A stretch of 64,000 nucleotides of DNA from Mesotaenium endlicherianum (Eukaryota; Streptophyta; Zygnematophyceae; Zygnematales; Mesotaeniaceae), in NCBI GenBank assembly GCA_009602735.1, contig WELA01004268.1, positions 914,266 to 978,265 of the forward strand, read 5' to 3'. Below are positions 10,137-23,528 of the stretch, piece by piece. Position 1 is the first letter of the stretch. Every line of letters begins with the position of its first letter. Below the pieces are notes generated by a model, which saw only the letters and a program-made list of their open reading frames with translations, made no database searches and had not been told where the DNA came from. A program made the position numbers and the translations under genes.

Positions 10137-13100
10137 GTTATGCTTTATGATAAACTTCCTGATACCAGGCAACGAATTTCTCTGAACAAGAAAAGAAGGG
10201 ATAGGGATTGAGCTTAAATCAGAATATTGAGGTATCCTCGCTGAGCTAAGTACCTGCGGTTCATGCGAGTCAATCCAAGGGATGAACCATTGCTGAAGTA
10301 TATGTAGGAAAAGAAGGAAAGACCAGAATAGCTCCGGAGAACCTTTCGTCCAAAAGGCTAGGCCCAGAATCTCCATCTGTCCCAAAAGCTAAATCATGCA
10401 ATCTGAAAGACGTAACTTCCAGCCTTCTTCACAGCATTCATGAAAGGCGGCCAAATTGTGCGGAAAAGACGAGCTCCTCAATACCGCTTTTTCGTCTGCG
10501 CGCAACTCAAATTATGTTTCACATACTGAGTTCGTCGTGAACAACATTCAATGAGATTATGAGGCACGGTCTAGAGTGAACACTCGCAACCATCGTATTC
10601 TCGAAAAGAAAGCGCTTTCATACATGCCACTGAAGGCCACTTGTGCCCTGCAGCGTTCAGGTCGACTAAACGTGCGGAACGTCATAGGGTGCAGCTAAAA
10701 GCAGCTGAAGGGGCCAGACTGCACCAGACTGGGCCGGCCTTGGGGTGGACGGTACTGCACGAGAATCTGCGAGAAACAGCGGGATAACCTGCCAGCCAAG
10801 ACCAGGCAAGACCAGCCACGACGACCGTTTTGGCCAGTTTCGGCCAACGTCCCACAACATCCATTTCTCAACATTCGCGAGTGTCTGCGACGATGGCCGC
10901 AAGCAGTCGCAAGAACTTTGCTATCAAAATGATTACGTGTTGCATAATAAGCGGTGCTCGTAATAGTCGACAAGGCATGCCAAGGCTCTTATGGGAGCTG
11001 GTCGTAATCACCATTTTGTTCGTCTTTTTATGACGCCTCAAACTATAATACATGCTTCTTAACGACAGACCTCCCTATTACCGCAACTTCATGATAGGCC
11101 AAAAAGAGTCCGCTCCATATTGTCTCATGTCAAAGGGGCGACATATGTATGAACATTATGAATGCATCTGTAGATCCGAAGAGAGGCTTTGAGCTAATCT
11201 AGATGTAGATACACTCAAGGTAAAGTCAACCGTGTCCTATGAATCTCTATATGAGTGGAAGTCTATAATTGGCCTTGATATAATAGCAAGCACAACATCG
11301 TAGATAAGACAAATATATTGTGTGCATGTACCTGGTATCTCGGCTTGCATTCAAATCCAATATTACAATGATAGTGAAAGCGGCAAACAACAGTTCAAAA
11401 GAGGGATACACAAAAACCATCAACTTCTATCTTAGTTATGAAGTTAAGATGAGTGCATATAAGACTAAGAGAGGAAATTGGAAATGAATCACTAGTGAAA
11501 GGTCACTGCTTAGGCTACTGTGAAGTCTAGACCATGTGTTTTACCTAGTCTTTCCTTGGTAGGACCACTGCAATTTACATCGTATCTTCCTGTTTCTTAA
11601 AGTGCGTGTCATGCAACACATTGAGCTAGGTGATGTTTTATTTCACGACCCAAAAGTCCACAAGCGAGTTTTCATATGAAGGTGTTTTACAATATACGTC
11701 TTAGTGTGTTGCACCCTTTAGCAATCATATTATGATGTACTGTGATTTTTTCATACCTCGGTAACATTTGGACTTTACTTCAAATTCTGAAGCTCATTCA
11801 TTATTTTTGGCGAATTCTGTGGATGCTGGGCATGAAGGCATGCAAAAATCACATCAATCTCAAATCTAGCATAGAAAAATAGATTTGAGAGTAAACATTG
11901 AAGTATGGGCCAGATTTGTCGGCCATTATAGGCTAAGCACCAAAATACAAGTCATAACCATGTTCATGAATTGCGCGTGGGGATGCACGTACTCATGCAC
12001 TCATGCTCTATGTATTTTGCTATGTAGGTTGCTAATGGAGTTGCAATCACTGAGCCAGCCAGACGTGGCTGCAGTATATGACAGACGATAGTCTTGTGTT
12101 TATGCGGGCTAAATTCAACTTCCAACCACACATGCGTTCGCCAAGGATTGCTGATAAGTTGGAGGTCAACCCACTTAGGTCTCTTCATTGACCGTGGATG
12201 TTGTCACTCCCACCTGACTCCAGCCCATCTAGCTGTCTGTCCTCAAATATTTCCGTGACGACCATGGTAGCTAGTCTCTTTGACTATTATTGTCTACATT
12301 CTTCATCCATGTCATGGCCGCCATGCTTATGTAAGGAGGGCACAAGTTTTACTTCACTAAGGTTTGAGAATTCTTCAAACTAAAAAGTTTTCAACCAAGT
12401 AGCACAAAGATATCGTTATTTCATGCTAAGACTTTGCACAAGTTATGCAGCACCGTACGAAAATTTAGGCTTGAGGGCTTCAAAATGTACCCAAGCAACC
12501 TTTCCCTATCTCTTAGTTTTAGAAAAGACGATTGGAAGAAACAAAAGGAATAAAAGAAACTTTCTCACCCACAAATACATGGTGGCAAATTCAAAATTCC
12601 CAAAAAAATGCAAATAAGATGATGTTTGCATCAGTTTCATGCTGACACAATCGGGGGATTGGTGCCATCCGTAACCAATAGCTAGATTGAGTCATTATTT
12701 ATGTGTTTCTCTTTCAAGGACAGTGTAAAAAAATTTCTTCTCTGCATTGACAAAATCCTTGTCAGATTATAATAGACACATAGAGATTCTGAGAAGTGTA
12801 TGCATGACTTGACAACAATTTGAAGATCAAGGAGTCAGATATCAATTTAATGAGGTTGAACACTAATGGCGTGTCTCGTCCAAAAGACACACCTTTATGT
12901 AGGAAAGAATTGACGTTCAAATCTGTTCTAACTAAACCTTAACAATCTCAAGATGAAGAAGATGGACGAATCAACTTGTGTAACCTAAGTACCATAGGTC
13001 TACTATGTACGTCGCACAGCACCACCGGGCTGTAGAAGGGCACGTTGAAGGGGGCAGCTTGCTAAAGGACTGGAACACACTATCACCTGCACCGGGAACA

Positions 13101-13349
13101 CCTACATACTAACCACCTACTTACATGTAAGGCTAGCTAGAGTGTAAATTTGCTGGCGGAGCTTGCAGGGGTCGACAACTCTAGACTGCGGTCCATGCCA
13201 GATAACAGAAACTTTCCGCCTGAGCACATCCAGAGACACTTTCGGTGCACGTAGAGAGGCATGGAGACAAAAAGTACGAGAGCCTCCTCGATGTTACACC
13301 TTAGCGAGCACATCAGGCCCGCATGGGCCCCGAGCTCTGGCAAGGCGTG
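10137..13349. other. Intergenic between multicopper oxidase promoter and NDL 3' end
   Basis: Both neighbours are on the minus strand, so this stretch holds the oxidase promoter at its left end and the NDL 3' untranslated region and terminator at its right end. The middle is AT-rich and I see no gene, RNA or transposon that I can name. Confidence 0.5.
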
Positions 13350-14939
13350 TCAGCAACGGTTGAGCTCGGTCCTCAGCTTGTGCACGCGCTCCTCCACCTC
13401 ATGGAAGTCCTCGGGCTGGATCTCAATCCTCGTGCGGATGGGCTTCAGCTTGATGCCCAGGGCCTGGGGGGACATGAGCTCGGGGGAGAAGTGCTGGGAG
13501 CCCTGGGGCGACAGCGACGGGCTGCGGTACTCGGCCATGCTCTCGGGTGGCGGCCGGCTGAACCCAAGGCCGAGCAGGTAGTGCTCGAGCGGGCCCTGCA
13601 TCGTGTGCGGCCGCTCCTCCGTCACCAGCGATCCGCACGCTTCAATCTGCAGTCATTGGGAGCAGGAAGGCCCGACACACAAGTGTATGACAGTGAGTAC
13701 CAGTCTACCCATGGCTGTGACGACTGACACAGAAAAGCAGATGCCCGGGTAGTTGCGCTGGGCCTAGGTGAAGCGTCGGGCGACGATAAGTTACTCCCGC
13801 CAGTAGGCAGCCTCGCAGCAGGGGTCCTGGTTACCGGGGGCATGCAAGAGTCCTACCACGTGAGGGGAGAGGTTCAGGTACGGATGCTCACCTCTCGCCA
13901 CGACGTGAGGCCCCTGCGCATGCGGTCTCTCATCACGACGCTGTCTGCGTGGAATGGGCTCTTCTCGCCCACCAAGATGAGGGTCTCGCACTGCACCTCA
14001 TGCAAACGCTCGCTCAAATCTCCCCTCCTGCACAACACCCATGCATCATAAAACTGTTGAGCTGCCTGGCCACTTTGAGGGTGAGTCACATGATTCCTGA
14101 GGGTATGCCCCCCCAACCACCAGGACAACTGCTTAGGCAGCAAAGCGGAGACAACCTAACTTCCACACTGCCATAAGCAATTTATGAGGCAGAAACTGCC
14201 ACTTCAATCCACAAGGCCAACTTTCTCTCTCCAGGCCATACATACTTCTTCATTACAGAGAATCAGAAGTATCGCACACGGAGGACGAGAGTGACTAAGA
14301 AGATGGAGCATGGGGCAATACCCGGCCATGGCGCTCAGGTAGCGGCCCACATTTCCTGCCACTCTGTCGTCCAGCCCCTGCAGCACACACAGCATAAAGA
14401 CGAGCACAAAAATGTCAGCGAGGAGCATGAGATAAGAGCACCTAGAGCTACAGAGAGGGCGCACAAGGACTCAAGTACCGTCAAACACTAGCCAAACAGA
14501 CAGTGCCACACTCATCACGACAAAGGCCAAGCCCATTGTGGAAGAGGCTGGGGGTGCAGGGAGGAGAGACGCACTCTGCGGAAGTCGCGCACGGCGTCGG
14601 ATACGGGGCCATGGAAGCCGCTTTGCTCCTGCATTGCAGAGAGAGTAAACCCGCGCACCCACACAATACAAGCGTCAGACACACACATCCATCCAGCAGC
14701 CCCCCCGCGGCCTCCCCCGGCCAGCACAGCCAAGACGTGGACCTTCTTCGTGCGGTGGTAAGTGCTCAGCAGCTCCAGTCAGCGATGCGCGTGTGAGATC
14801 CCCAAAAAACATGCCACGGGTTACAGTGCAGCAGCTATGGCACATTCTCAAGGGCAGGGGGAAGGGGGGGGGGGGGGGCAGCTCAACCGCAGCACTGCCA
14901 AGTGCCAGGAGGCGAGGCAGGAGGGGCTTCTAGAGCGCG

Positions 14940-14975
<36 letters not shown>

Positions 14976-17739
14976 CGGGCGGGCGGGCGGGCATACCGGG
15001 CAGAAGAACCGCTGCAGCAGGAAGTCCTTCACATGCCGCGTCATGCCGTACATCCAGAGCAGGCTCTCCGCCACCTGGCACCACGATGACGACAGCGACA
15101 GCAGCAGCGTGTCAGGAGAGGCCCGCGAGTCTGCTTTCTACTGAGCCCAGATGCCTCAGGGCCGGCCTGTGGCCTCCTGGCACAGCTCGAGCCCCATGCC
15201 ACTGTCCTGCAACGCTTGGCCTTCCCCTGGGGCAGTAGCTGCAGCCTCGACAAGCAAGTAGCTGGGATGCGGCTGGGGCTAGGAGACCATATCATTCAGC
15301 AAACATTACCACTAGGGCCAGGAGAGGGTTTTAGGTGGCATGCACGCTCCACAAAGAAAGAGCTGCAGGCAGTACTACTGGTGCGAGCCCTACCTTGGTC
15401 TCACACCATTCAGTCCACGTAGCAGGTTGACAGACGGGCGACACTAGAATGAGGCCTGCCACTAGGCTCGGATGCTTAATCTGTAAACACACACACATAT
15501 ACACATATAGATGGCACGACATGTCAATTTGTTAGCCCATGCTGATGCACCCGTCTGCTGTGATGGCCAAAGAAGGAAGCACAAGCTTTTTGCTTAAAAG
15601 GAACGATGCAAGCAGGAAGAGTGTCGACCGCCTTACAGCAAGCAGCGTGAGGATGTACGCGCCGGCAGAGACTCCGAGACAGTACACGTCCTGCAGCCTG
15701 CACCGCAGAAGGACCGAGCGTTAGGGCCTGGTGTAGCCTGAGGTACCCATAACATAGGATGGCAGAGTCCCACTGCCCCACTGGCAGATATGGGAAGAGC
15801 ACGCCACATACCCAAAGTGGCGGACAACCTCGGCGGCTTGGTCCGCCAGATCCTCCGCAGACATGTCTGGATGGTCCCATGGCAGCTCGACCGCTTCCGC
15901 CTGAAACGCACAGCAGGTAGGTTCCAGGAGTTAGTCAGTCGGGCACCACCTACGGAGCTCCGGGCTAGCCCCTTCTGACGTGGAAGGCGCAGGCGGGGTG
16001 AGAAGTGCATCCTCACTGCATGGATGGAGGGCAAATGAGAAGAATCTCTGGTGCGATGCTCAAGAAGAATCGGTACCATGCAGGACCCAGAGGTCTAACA
16101 TGCAGCAACCTCAATAGCGAACACGCTGGGAGGGAGGGAGGGGGAGGGNNNNNNNNNNNNNNNNNNNNNNNNGGGGGGGTACCTCGTGGCCGGGGGCGTC
16201 TATGTGATATATACAGAAGTTGTGCAGAAGGATGGAGGAGAAGTCGGTGCACATGAAGAGCCCCTGGAAGCACGTCATGTCTGCACACAGCAGGGGGCAG
16301 CATGTTTCAGAAAGGTGGGGCACAAGCCATGCAAACCGCATCATGTTCTTGCCCCCCCTCACTGGCACCCGGGCAGGCTACATACACGATCCCCACCGTC
16401 CCCCGCATCAAAGTGACCCATGGACCTCAAAGGCAAGAGCTTTGCTCTGAGTTCTGGCAGGCAGCCATGACTCATCTCATTCGTCGCATGGCAGAGATGC
16501 CACTTGCTGCATTGGATGCATAGGGGGCTTGGAAAGGGGGTAACTGTGTAATGCTGAGCAAGGGCTGCCCCAAAGGCCATAGCTGGAGAATGTGATGCTT
16601 ACGATTGAGGCCAACATCGTGGTAGGTCACCAGGCCAGCTTTGGTGCGATTCCCGCACACTGTCACGTGGATGGGCCCATGGCTTGTCTGCACCACCTCC
16701 ACCTGAAATCACCAGTTTTAGAAACCTTAGCCATGCTGGAGCGTATGTGGCATGTTGACAGGCTGATGATACACAAGGTGACAGGAACACATGAGCTGCT
16801 CCATCAAAGTTCAGGGTGCAGGGCAAGCTTCTGCCTCTACAGCTGTGCAGGTCATGCCAACACCTGGCTGGGTCACCAGAGGATGTTTTTGGCTCCTGCT
16901 CACTGGCGCCTTAGATGATCCTGCAAGGTTGTACAGGGTTCTCAAACTGACTAGGACAGAGGAAGGACCAGGCTGCTTCGTACAAGGAGATAAGCAGGCA
17001 TAGCTGGAGATGGTCCAAACCTAATGTTAGCCCACCTGTCGGCAAGGTCAAGATAAGCATAGAAATAAGCCAGGTGCATCCCGGACAACGCTCTGTTCCC
17101 CTTAGTATAAGAAGCTCTTTCATCCCAGATGCCGACGATGGACAACTGTCGAGGATATTTGTAAAACCACCCAACCCTTCATGGTCAACATATCCACCAG
17201 AATACACAACTGGAACCAACTGGTACGCCCGTCTAGGATCTCAGGAACATTACTGTATTCGCTCCTTGATGCAGCCTGGCTGACTGGTGCTAAGGTGGAC
17301 CCAGGTTTAATAGGCTGATGGCAACCACAGTCCATATACGAAGCTCCTAAGCCAGGAAGCCAAGACCAGAGCTTGAGTGATGGGGAATAAAATAACTCAC
17401 TGTCTTTCATAGTCATCTGGGTATGGATTGGGCATGCAGGTCTCACTCCCACGGAAAATAACTATCTTTACACTCTCAAGTTATAGCACATACTACAATA
17501 TCCTCGTCTGTTCCTCCCACCAAAACCAAGAATGCAAGCCAATAAGCAATCGACCGCGTCATTCTTCAGTTCGACAATTGAAATAAAAGCGTCTAAGATC
17601 AACTTACTTCGCCTTTCCATGGAAGTAATGCCGAGTCCAACGAGTAACTACTGCTGCTCCCGCTTCTCTCACTCCTAGGCTCGTCCTCGCCATCGCTAAG
17701 AGCCCCTCCTCCCCATAACCAGTCTACGTTTGACGCCAG
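13350..17739 (-). CDS. NDR/NDL family protein (N-MYC downregulated-like), at least twelve exons, 5' end unresolved
   Basis: Minus-strand exons: 17739?-17608, 16702-16603, 16280-16183, 15900-15812, 15697-15637, 15480-15394, 15074-14997, 14772-14743, 14628-14575, 14377-14322, 14027-13892 and 13646-13350. Phases agree at every junction and give 361 aa from the second listed exon on. Family landmarks appear in order: [133 protein letters not shown] and [14 protein letters not shown], then the LSPQ...SPELMSP...LKLKPI tail of plant NDL proteins. In Arabidopsis these alpha/beta-hydrolase-fold proteins bind the G-protein beta-gamma dimer and influence auxin transport. The first listed exon ([10 protein letters not shown]...LPWKGE) has no in-frame ATG, so the start lies further upstream or is spliced differently. 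The 30-base exon has a weak acceptor. Confidence 0.88.
14939..14991. repeat. (GCAG)n/(GGGC)n tetranucleotide repeat in an NDL intron
   Basis: About nine GCAG units run into GCGG/GGGC units. The tract begins only a few bases from the donor site of the LLWMYGM exon, inside the intron, and could form G-rich structure near that splice site. Confidence 0.9.
16149..16172. other. Assembly gap of 24 N inside an NDL intron
   Basis: A run of N flanked by G-rich low-complexity sequence, between the NDL exons at 15812-15900 and 16183-16280. It removes no coding sequence. Confidence 0.95.
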
Positions 17740-20700
17740 CTTCACAGATCAAAAGTGTGTAATGTACCCTATGCCCAAAACTGCCTACAAATCCCCATCA
17801 CTGTCATTCTAGGCTGGAACAACTTCTGAACTTGGCCATGAGTTTGTAGAACTGTTTCGCACTCCTTCTGGCTCAAAGACCAGTCTCTTTAAATGTCAAG
17901 GCTTCAGTTTCTCCAGCTTCTCAAATAATGCCTAACACCTGTTACTCCTACTTAAGACCAGCTTGTTGAATAAGGGCGTGCTACAGAAACAAAGCAAGCT
18001 TCCCGATGCCTCAATAATCCCCTAGTGTCGCAGAGAGCCTCAGGCAAAGGTTATACAGCCAAGTACAGCCAAATTTTGGGTCTTCGAAGTTGAACAGAAG
18101 AAAATTCAGCAAAGATTGACAGGTCGAGGAAAAAAGACGACTTGTATAACAAAATGATATATACAAACTAGCGCCCAATGAAGTGGACCTCTTGTTCTAC
18201 GATTGATGTGACAGATGGGAGGCCGAAAGAGCCGAAGACAGCCTTGCCGTGTTAAGCTCGGTTGAGTCTTTGAAACTTGGCCATACACTATACGGAGAGA
18301 GATGGCCGCTGCTGCTTTTTCTAAGTAAGCTGCCAAATGTTGATCGGTCACATGCTCGATTAGTCAGTGGTGGCGGTCAACGGTCCAGTCCTTCAATCTT
18401 CCATCACGGCGCGGATTGATAAACCGAAATGACACGAGCGACTGCCAACGACAGGCTGACAAGTTTCAACGTGCCGCGAGATCCATTCCGATCTCACCAA
18501 CAGGAAATTAATAGGGCATGAATAGTTAATCAAAAACTATAATCTCTATATTCCTTCATTCGGTCGAAGTTCTTGAAGCAAGGCCCTGGACTGCATTTAG
18601 ATCAGCTAAGACACCTGCTTGCTGCGTGCTTGGCTTGGACCAGGCTTGGACAGGCTAGCGGAGAGCACCTTGTCCGTCAAATTGCTAAACTCGACTTTTA
18701 CATTATTGATTACGAGACACGACTGCAATGCACGACTGGCCCTGTTTTTCGATTGGCCAAGGTGCAGTGACATGAATTTTGTATGTAACAATTCCAACCA
18801 GATACCAACAAATCGCAGGCGGCAGATCACGGCCAGTGTTAAAGCACGAGACACTAGCGCTGTTTGCGTACAACCACGAAGAAGCTGACGGCTACACATG
18901 ACGCAGCTCAAGCCTCACGAGTGCTCACTCCAGCTCACTCGCAAATCGCAATTGCTCGCGAGTCGCACTGGCTAGGCAAATGGCTCGCTATTGGCTTGAA
19001 GAGAGCCTGGCCAAAATGGCAGCAGCTGGGCGGCTCGAGCTTCAGACAATCTACAAGACTGGGGTCTTATAAATTTTAGAATTTAGCAGCATTTAGCGCC
19101 ATATGTGTGATCTCGCATAAATACCACTTTTACTGGCAGTCACCAATTACCGCCGACTACCCACCGATTACTGGCTATGTGAATTGTCAATAGCGCGACC
19201 AAGCTGCGCACGCCGCTTGCACGAAAGTCGTCGAAAACACTCACCGCGTTCCATGCTTTCAGTACTAGCCGTTCGATGGGTTTTTGTGGAGCTACTGTAT
19301 AGAAACGACCTGACTAGAGACGCCGGAGATGAGCTTGTTCAAACTACTGCCAAATAGTCACCAACATTTTCCAACCACTTCACGACCATTCCTCGCAACT
19401 CTACTTTCATTCCAGCTACCAAGGTCGAGGAATTATATAATAAAAAGTAGTCCTTTTAGACCATCACTTTTCTTTATGCCTAATTGGAACATGCGGATTA
19501 TTCCACACAAGCACGATGGTTCCTTCATTAGGCGGCATTTTCAATGGTCGACAAGCAATGACCAAGAATAATTATTTGTCGACAATGCTCGCACAAAATG
19601 TTCTCAATAAGAAAAAATATGTGCTATGCTAAGTGGCTACCACATTCCCTTCTCAACAAGACGTCGCTGAGGTGAAACTCATAAATCATAATGTAATTAC
19701 CTCCAGTTGTGGTCAAAAATGTCAATCTTGTCTCATTGTGCCTAACACTAAATACATGCAAACCTTGAAACTCGTCCACTGGCGCAACCAAATTGCGTTC
19801 GTATCTCTAGGCGGCAATCCCTAGTAATTGGCTGGGAAAGAGCACCTAGCATACCGAATATGTGCAAAGCCCAAATTCAAACTGGATTCTTGCTCCACAA
19901 AATGATAGGCTTATCAGAGTCAAACCTTGTCAAATATATATAAAATCATGCATTGCGTGGAATCGACTGAAGAAGAAACGGAAACGATCGCTCATATGGT
20001 TTGATAGACGCAAGTGCAATTTCATAGCAAAACGTAACAAAAATGCTAAGAGTTCTTGCACCTCGACCACGACATACTAATTGGATAAACAACAAGCCTA
20101 ACTTCAAAGCAGAAGATATTTGCAACAAAAAGAAATGTTAGAGTTGATAGCACCTCGACTTTGAACGTTTAAATAATGTAAATTGTTCTTTCTAATAGCC
20201 TTACAAAATATAACGTGCAAGATGTTTTGGATTCAAAATGTTCCAATAAGTACATGTACATCGTCAACAACTTATCAAATCAATTATAAGTATTGACTAA
20301 CAAAATAAAGGAGAGATAGCAAGCAAGGTATTTAAACACCTCCCCAATAGTTAAGGAGTACATTCTTTGTGTTTGGTATCATGTTTCGTAGGACTTTTCG
20401 AAAAACGTTGATAAATTGCACATACCAAAATATATTCTTGGGAACGATGGAGTTTACACCTTCAGATATTGTCTTCATTGTAGGATATAGCATAAATGAT
20501 GTACATGATGCATTATGCATGATATAGATGATGTAAATATGCAACGTTAAGTAGGTGTACCACGAAAACTTTATGGATTCAGATCCGTATATGATTCAAT
20601 ACAAGTCCGTTTTTAATAGGTAAATTATACTAAATTTAATCTTTTAGCTTCAATTTTTTTTTTGCATCAAAAAGTCGGCGATAAGGTCAAGAAAGTTGGC

Positions 20701-21800
20701 AAAATCAATTGTTGTGGATTTGTCCAAGTATAGCACTTCTCATCGTAAAGAATGTGAAAAGTACGTGGCTGGTGATCGCTTCACTTCATATGTAATTTAT
20801 TCGTTCTTGCAGATTTTACAGCCATGGCGTCCACTCTAAATACCGTGCTGCTCAAAAATATTGGCGAAGGCATCCGACTACTGGTACGTTGCCATGTTTG
20901 GAATTTTAGGTGGACTAAGACAACCTTTGGAGAGAGTTAAGATTAGATGTTTCTGTTGGATACAGGATGTACTTGCCTAAACTTTAAGAACTTCTGTGAC
21001 ACACTTTGGATCCTATTGTTATCAAGATCAATAAGAATTTCACACGTTCACTTCGAGGATGGACCTCTTGCAAATACAATTATCACAAGATAGCCCAACA
21101 AAATATATGGTTTTTGGCCCAACAAGTACCTCGACTAAAATATTTTTGGAGTGTGCATTACTCAATCATACCTCATGTAACTTACATATTCTGGAACGTT
21201 ATGCCACATTGTAGGTCAATATGCTCTTACTTTAAAAAAAAAAAAAAAATCATGTCCGAAACATGTGAAAACATTTTTCAAAAAAAAGATTGATAAATCT
21301 GCTAATTTCAAGAAACTACCCTCAAGTCCACACTTGTTTTCACATATTGTGATTTTTGCCAGAGGTGTATATACGTGTGAAGAGTGAGTGTATGAAATCT
21401 TATACTAATAGCTTTACTACTCTAAGAGTTACAGCATTTGCCAATTGGAGGGCTTATATGTCCCTGCTTTTTGGCATGGCCCAATAAGAGATTCATCATG
21501 ACTTATGCTTAAGACACTCTATAGAGCCCTATACAGTATATTGGAATCTGAATTTAAAGGATGTGATGTCTAACATAAACATCTCGTTGACTAAATCTTT
21601 ATTTAATTAAATTGATGCAAAAATAAATTTTTTATATCATAAATGTAATTTTCAAGGGCAAACAGGTGCAATTTTTCGTTTCCAAAAAATCACAAATTTA
21701 AATCACATTAAGTAGGCCCTCCAAAGTCAAATTATGGCTTAACAAATATTTAATACAACAAATGTAATTGTTATAGCAAAAATAAGAAAGTTGCTAACAT
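17740..21800. other. AT-rich intergenic stretch without recognised genes
   Basis: The NDL 5' end and promoter should lie in the first few hundred bases. Beyond that, frames are short and none resembles a known family; AT content rises markedly from about 19.3 kb. This is the border between the gene island and the transposon-filled half of the window. Confidence 0.5.
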
Positions 21801-21830
21801 TGACAAAAAGTGCGCGCGTCTCGCCTACAT

Positions 21831-22745
21831 CTACCCCTCACCTGTGACCTCCCTTCTTGCTCCTACATCATGATGGTCAATTTGCCTCTCTGTGTGATAC
21901 CTCTCAAAGCATTGAGCAGGGCACAAGTACACATTGCAAGGCTCACGCATCAAGTAAACTTTAGGAGCTCTTACACCACATGCACGTTTCTCGAAGGTGC
22001 CAGCTATGCACACTACGCAGCGCTTCCTCTCCTTCATTTTTGTGGGGTAGAGCCTCTGAGTCCATCTTGCACCTGCAGATGTTGGGGCAGGGGTAGTGCG
22101 GGTCACCGTCTTGCTTGGGCTCTCATCATGAGGATGGCTGAATGTGCACATCTCATCCATAACCTCCATGTACATGTCAAACCTGTCTTTCTCTGAATGT
22201 GCCATCTTGTATAAGATGAATACGTTAGCGAGCAACCCATCAAAAATTCCCCAATAGGCCCTATGCGACATTTTCTATTGATGAGCACCCATTCTGTGCT
22301 GTAGTTCCTAGCTAGACACAGGGCATCAAACTGATCTACTGCATCTTTGTATAAGATATAGTGCTCTACCATTTCAGGTGCTCGAAGGGACTCTTTTTCT
22401 TTGCCGACACGCCTAAGTTGAGTCTTAGGAGCCAGCCCTTTGGCTGTGGGCAAAAAGGCACAAGGCATCTCATCATTTCATGTGCATGCAACCATGAGTG
22501 AATGCTCATTATATGCAGCTATACAGTAGCCTGGCTCGTGAGTTTTAGGCCGCATCCACAACATCTTAGAAGAGTAACGCTTTCTACTGGTGACAATGGT
22601 GCCGGTTGCAGCGTGCCCCATCTTAGCTAAGCTTGAGAAAAGGGCAGGAGAAGAGAAACCTCTATCAACTATCAAAGTGAATAACCAACCTACAGGCAGT
22701 ATACTGACCAGGTCTAAGACCACTTGAGTCTTTTGACCGACCACC
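21831..22745 (-). pseudogene. piggyBac-type transposase, C-terminal part (split by element A)
   Basis: Read on the minus strand this holds the later part of a DDE_Tnp_1_7 (piggyBac) transposase. LFTLIVDRGFSSPALFSSL contains the second catalytic Asp (codon 22666-22664), LYKDAVDQFDAL the third (22336-22334), and a Cys/His-rich end (RKRCVVC, then CNVYLCPAQCFERYH) matches the C-terminal zinc-binding domain of piggyBac transposases. The frame has an in-frame TGA at 22480-22478 and shifts near 22260, so it is a pseudogene here. The matching central part continues at 28862 on the other side of element A, and the five bases TTCAC are duplicated at the junction. piggyBac transposons move by cut-and-paste into TTAA. 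Confidence 0.85.
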
Positions 22746-22750
22746 TTCAC
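22746..22750. repeat. Target-site duplication TTCAC of element A
   Basis: TTCAC directly precedes the TG of the left LTR and recurs at 28857-28861 directly after the CA of the right LTR. It marks the insertion point of element A inside the piggyBac gene. Confidence 0.9.
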
Positions 22751-23491
22751 TGTAAGGTCATAGGTTTATGGAGTACATTTTTGAGTTTCATGAAAGTATG
22801 TTTTGATTGTATATTAGTATAGATTGCATTTTTGTGGTCATTTTATTATGTTCATCAAATCTGGTCAAGTATTGAGAGAGTTATGGATTTTCGAACTTTA
22901 ATTAGTTTTGAGGTCGGTTGACGACTGTCCTTAATTCGCGGTGAGCGCGACCGTCGGATTGACCGACAGCGTCGAGCGATCTGGCCCGTTAGAATGAACT
23001 CGAACCTTCACGTAAGTTCGGCTGACGCGGAGTGCCGACGAGGTCGATTTACCTAGAAGTTTCGGTTTAGCCTAGCGCGTCTAAGATAGAATATTCTAGT
23101 AATGTCGATGCATGTATGTGGACGTCAATTCGACTCGACACGTCAAATTAGACTGATCTGGCTTACTCACGAATATTCTGGAAGGGACGATTTGACGAAC
23201 ACTTAGGAAAATCCGTAGCTTCCTCCTAGGGAGGAGCACTTAGGCAGAAAATTATAATCAGGCATAACTTCTTTGTTTCTTATCAGTTTTCACTTCTGTA
23301 AATTTCTATGGGTTTGTAATGACAAGGCCTTTCATCCTAGTACATTTGTGAGCAGTTTCTTGCCACTCAAAATTTCAAGTAGTTTTCCTAAGCTTTCTTA
23401 GCAATATGCCGATGCACTCTTGAGTATGATTGCAACTAGCTTTGTTCCTCGTGAGTCACTACGCTTCCATAAGGGCACTCTGCCCCTTTCA
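22751..23491 (+). repeat. 5' LTR of element A (741 bp)
   Basis: Begins TGTAAGG and ends CCCTTTCA, matching the 3' copy at 28140-28856 over nearly all of its length. A GC-rich core with GTCGG/CCGAC words separates AT-rich ends. Confidence 0.92.
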
Positions 23492-23493
23492 TT

Positions 23494-23509
23494 TGGTATC
23501 GGAGCTGGG
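23494..23509 (+). other. Primer-binding site of element A
   Basis: TGGTATCGGAGC begins two bases after the LTR. It resembles the complement of the 3' end of plant initiator Met-tRNA (TGGTATCAGAGC) with one difference. The same variant is found in the unrelated B-F family. Confidence 0.8.
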
Positions 23510-23528
23510 CTAGTTTGCATATTATATT

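Noticed and set aside
14848-15084. Minus-strand frame with repeated ACLPACLP units
   Set aside because: Produced by the GCAG tetranucleotide repeat in an NDL intron; only the first part (LLWMYGM...) is a real exon, in another frame.
18595-19060. GC-richer patch resembling the stretch at 10630-10960 in word use
   Set aside because: Similarity is limited to scattered CCAGGC/TGGCC words; no alignable repeat could be followed by eye.
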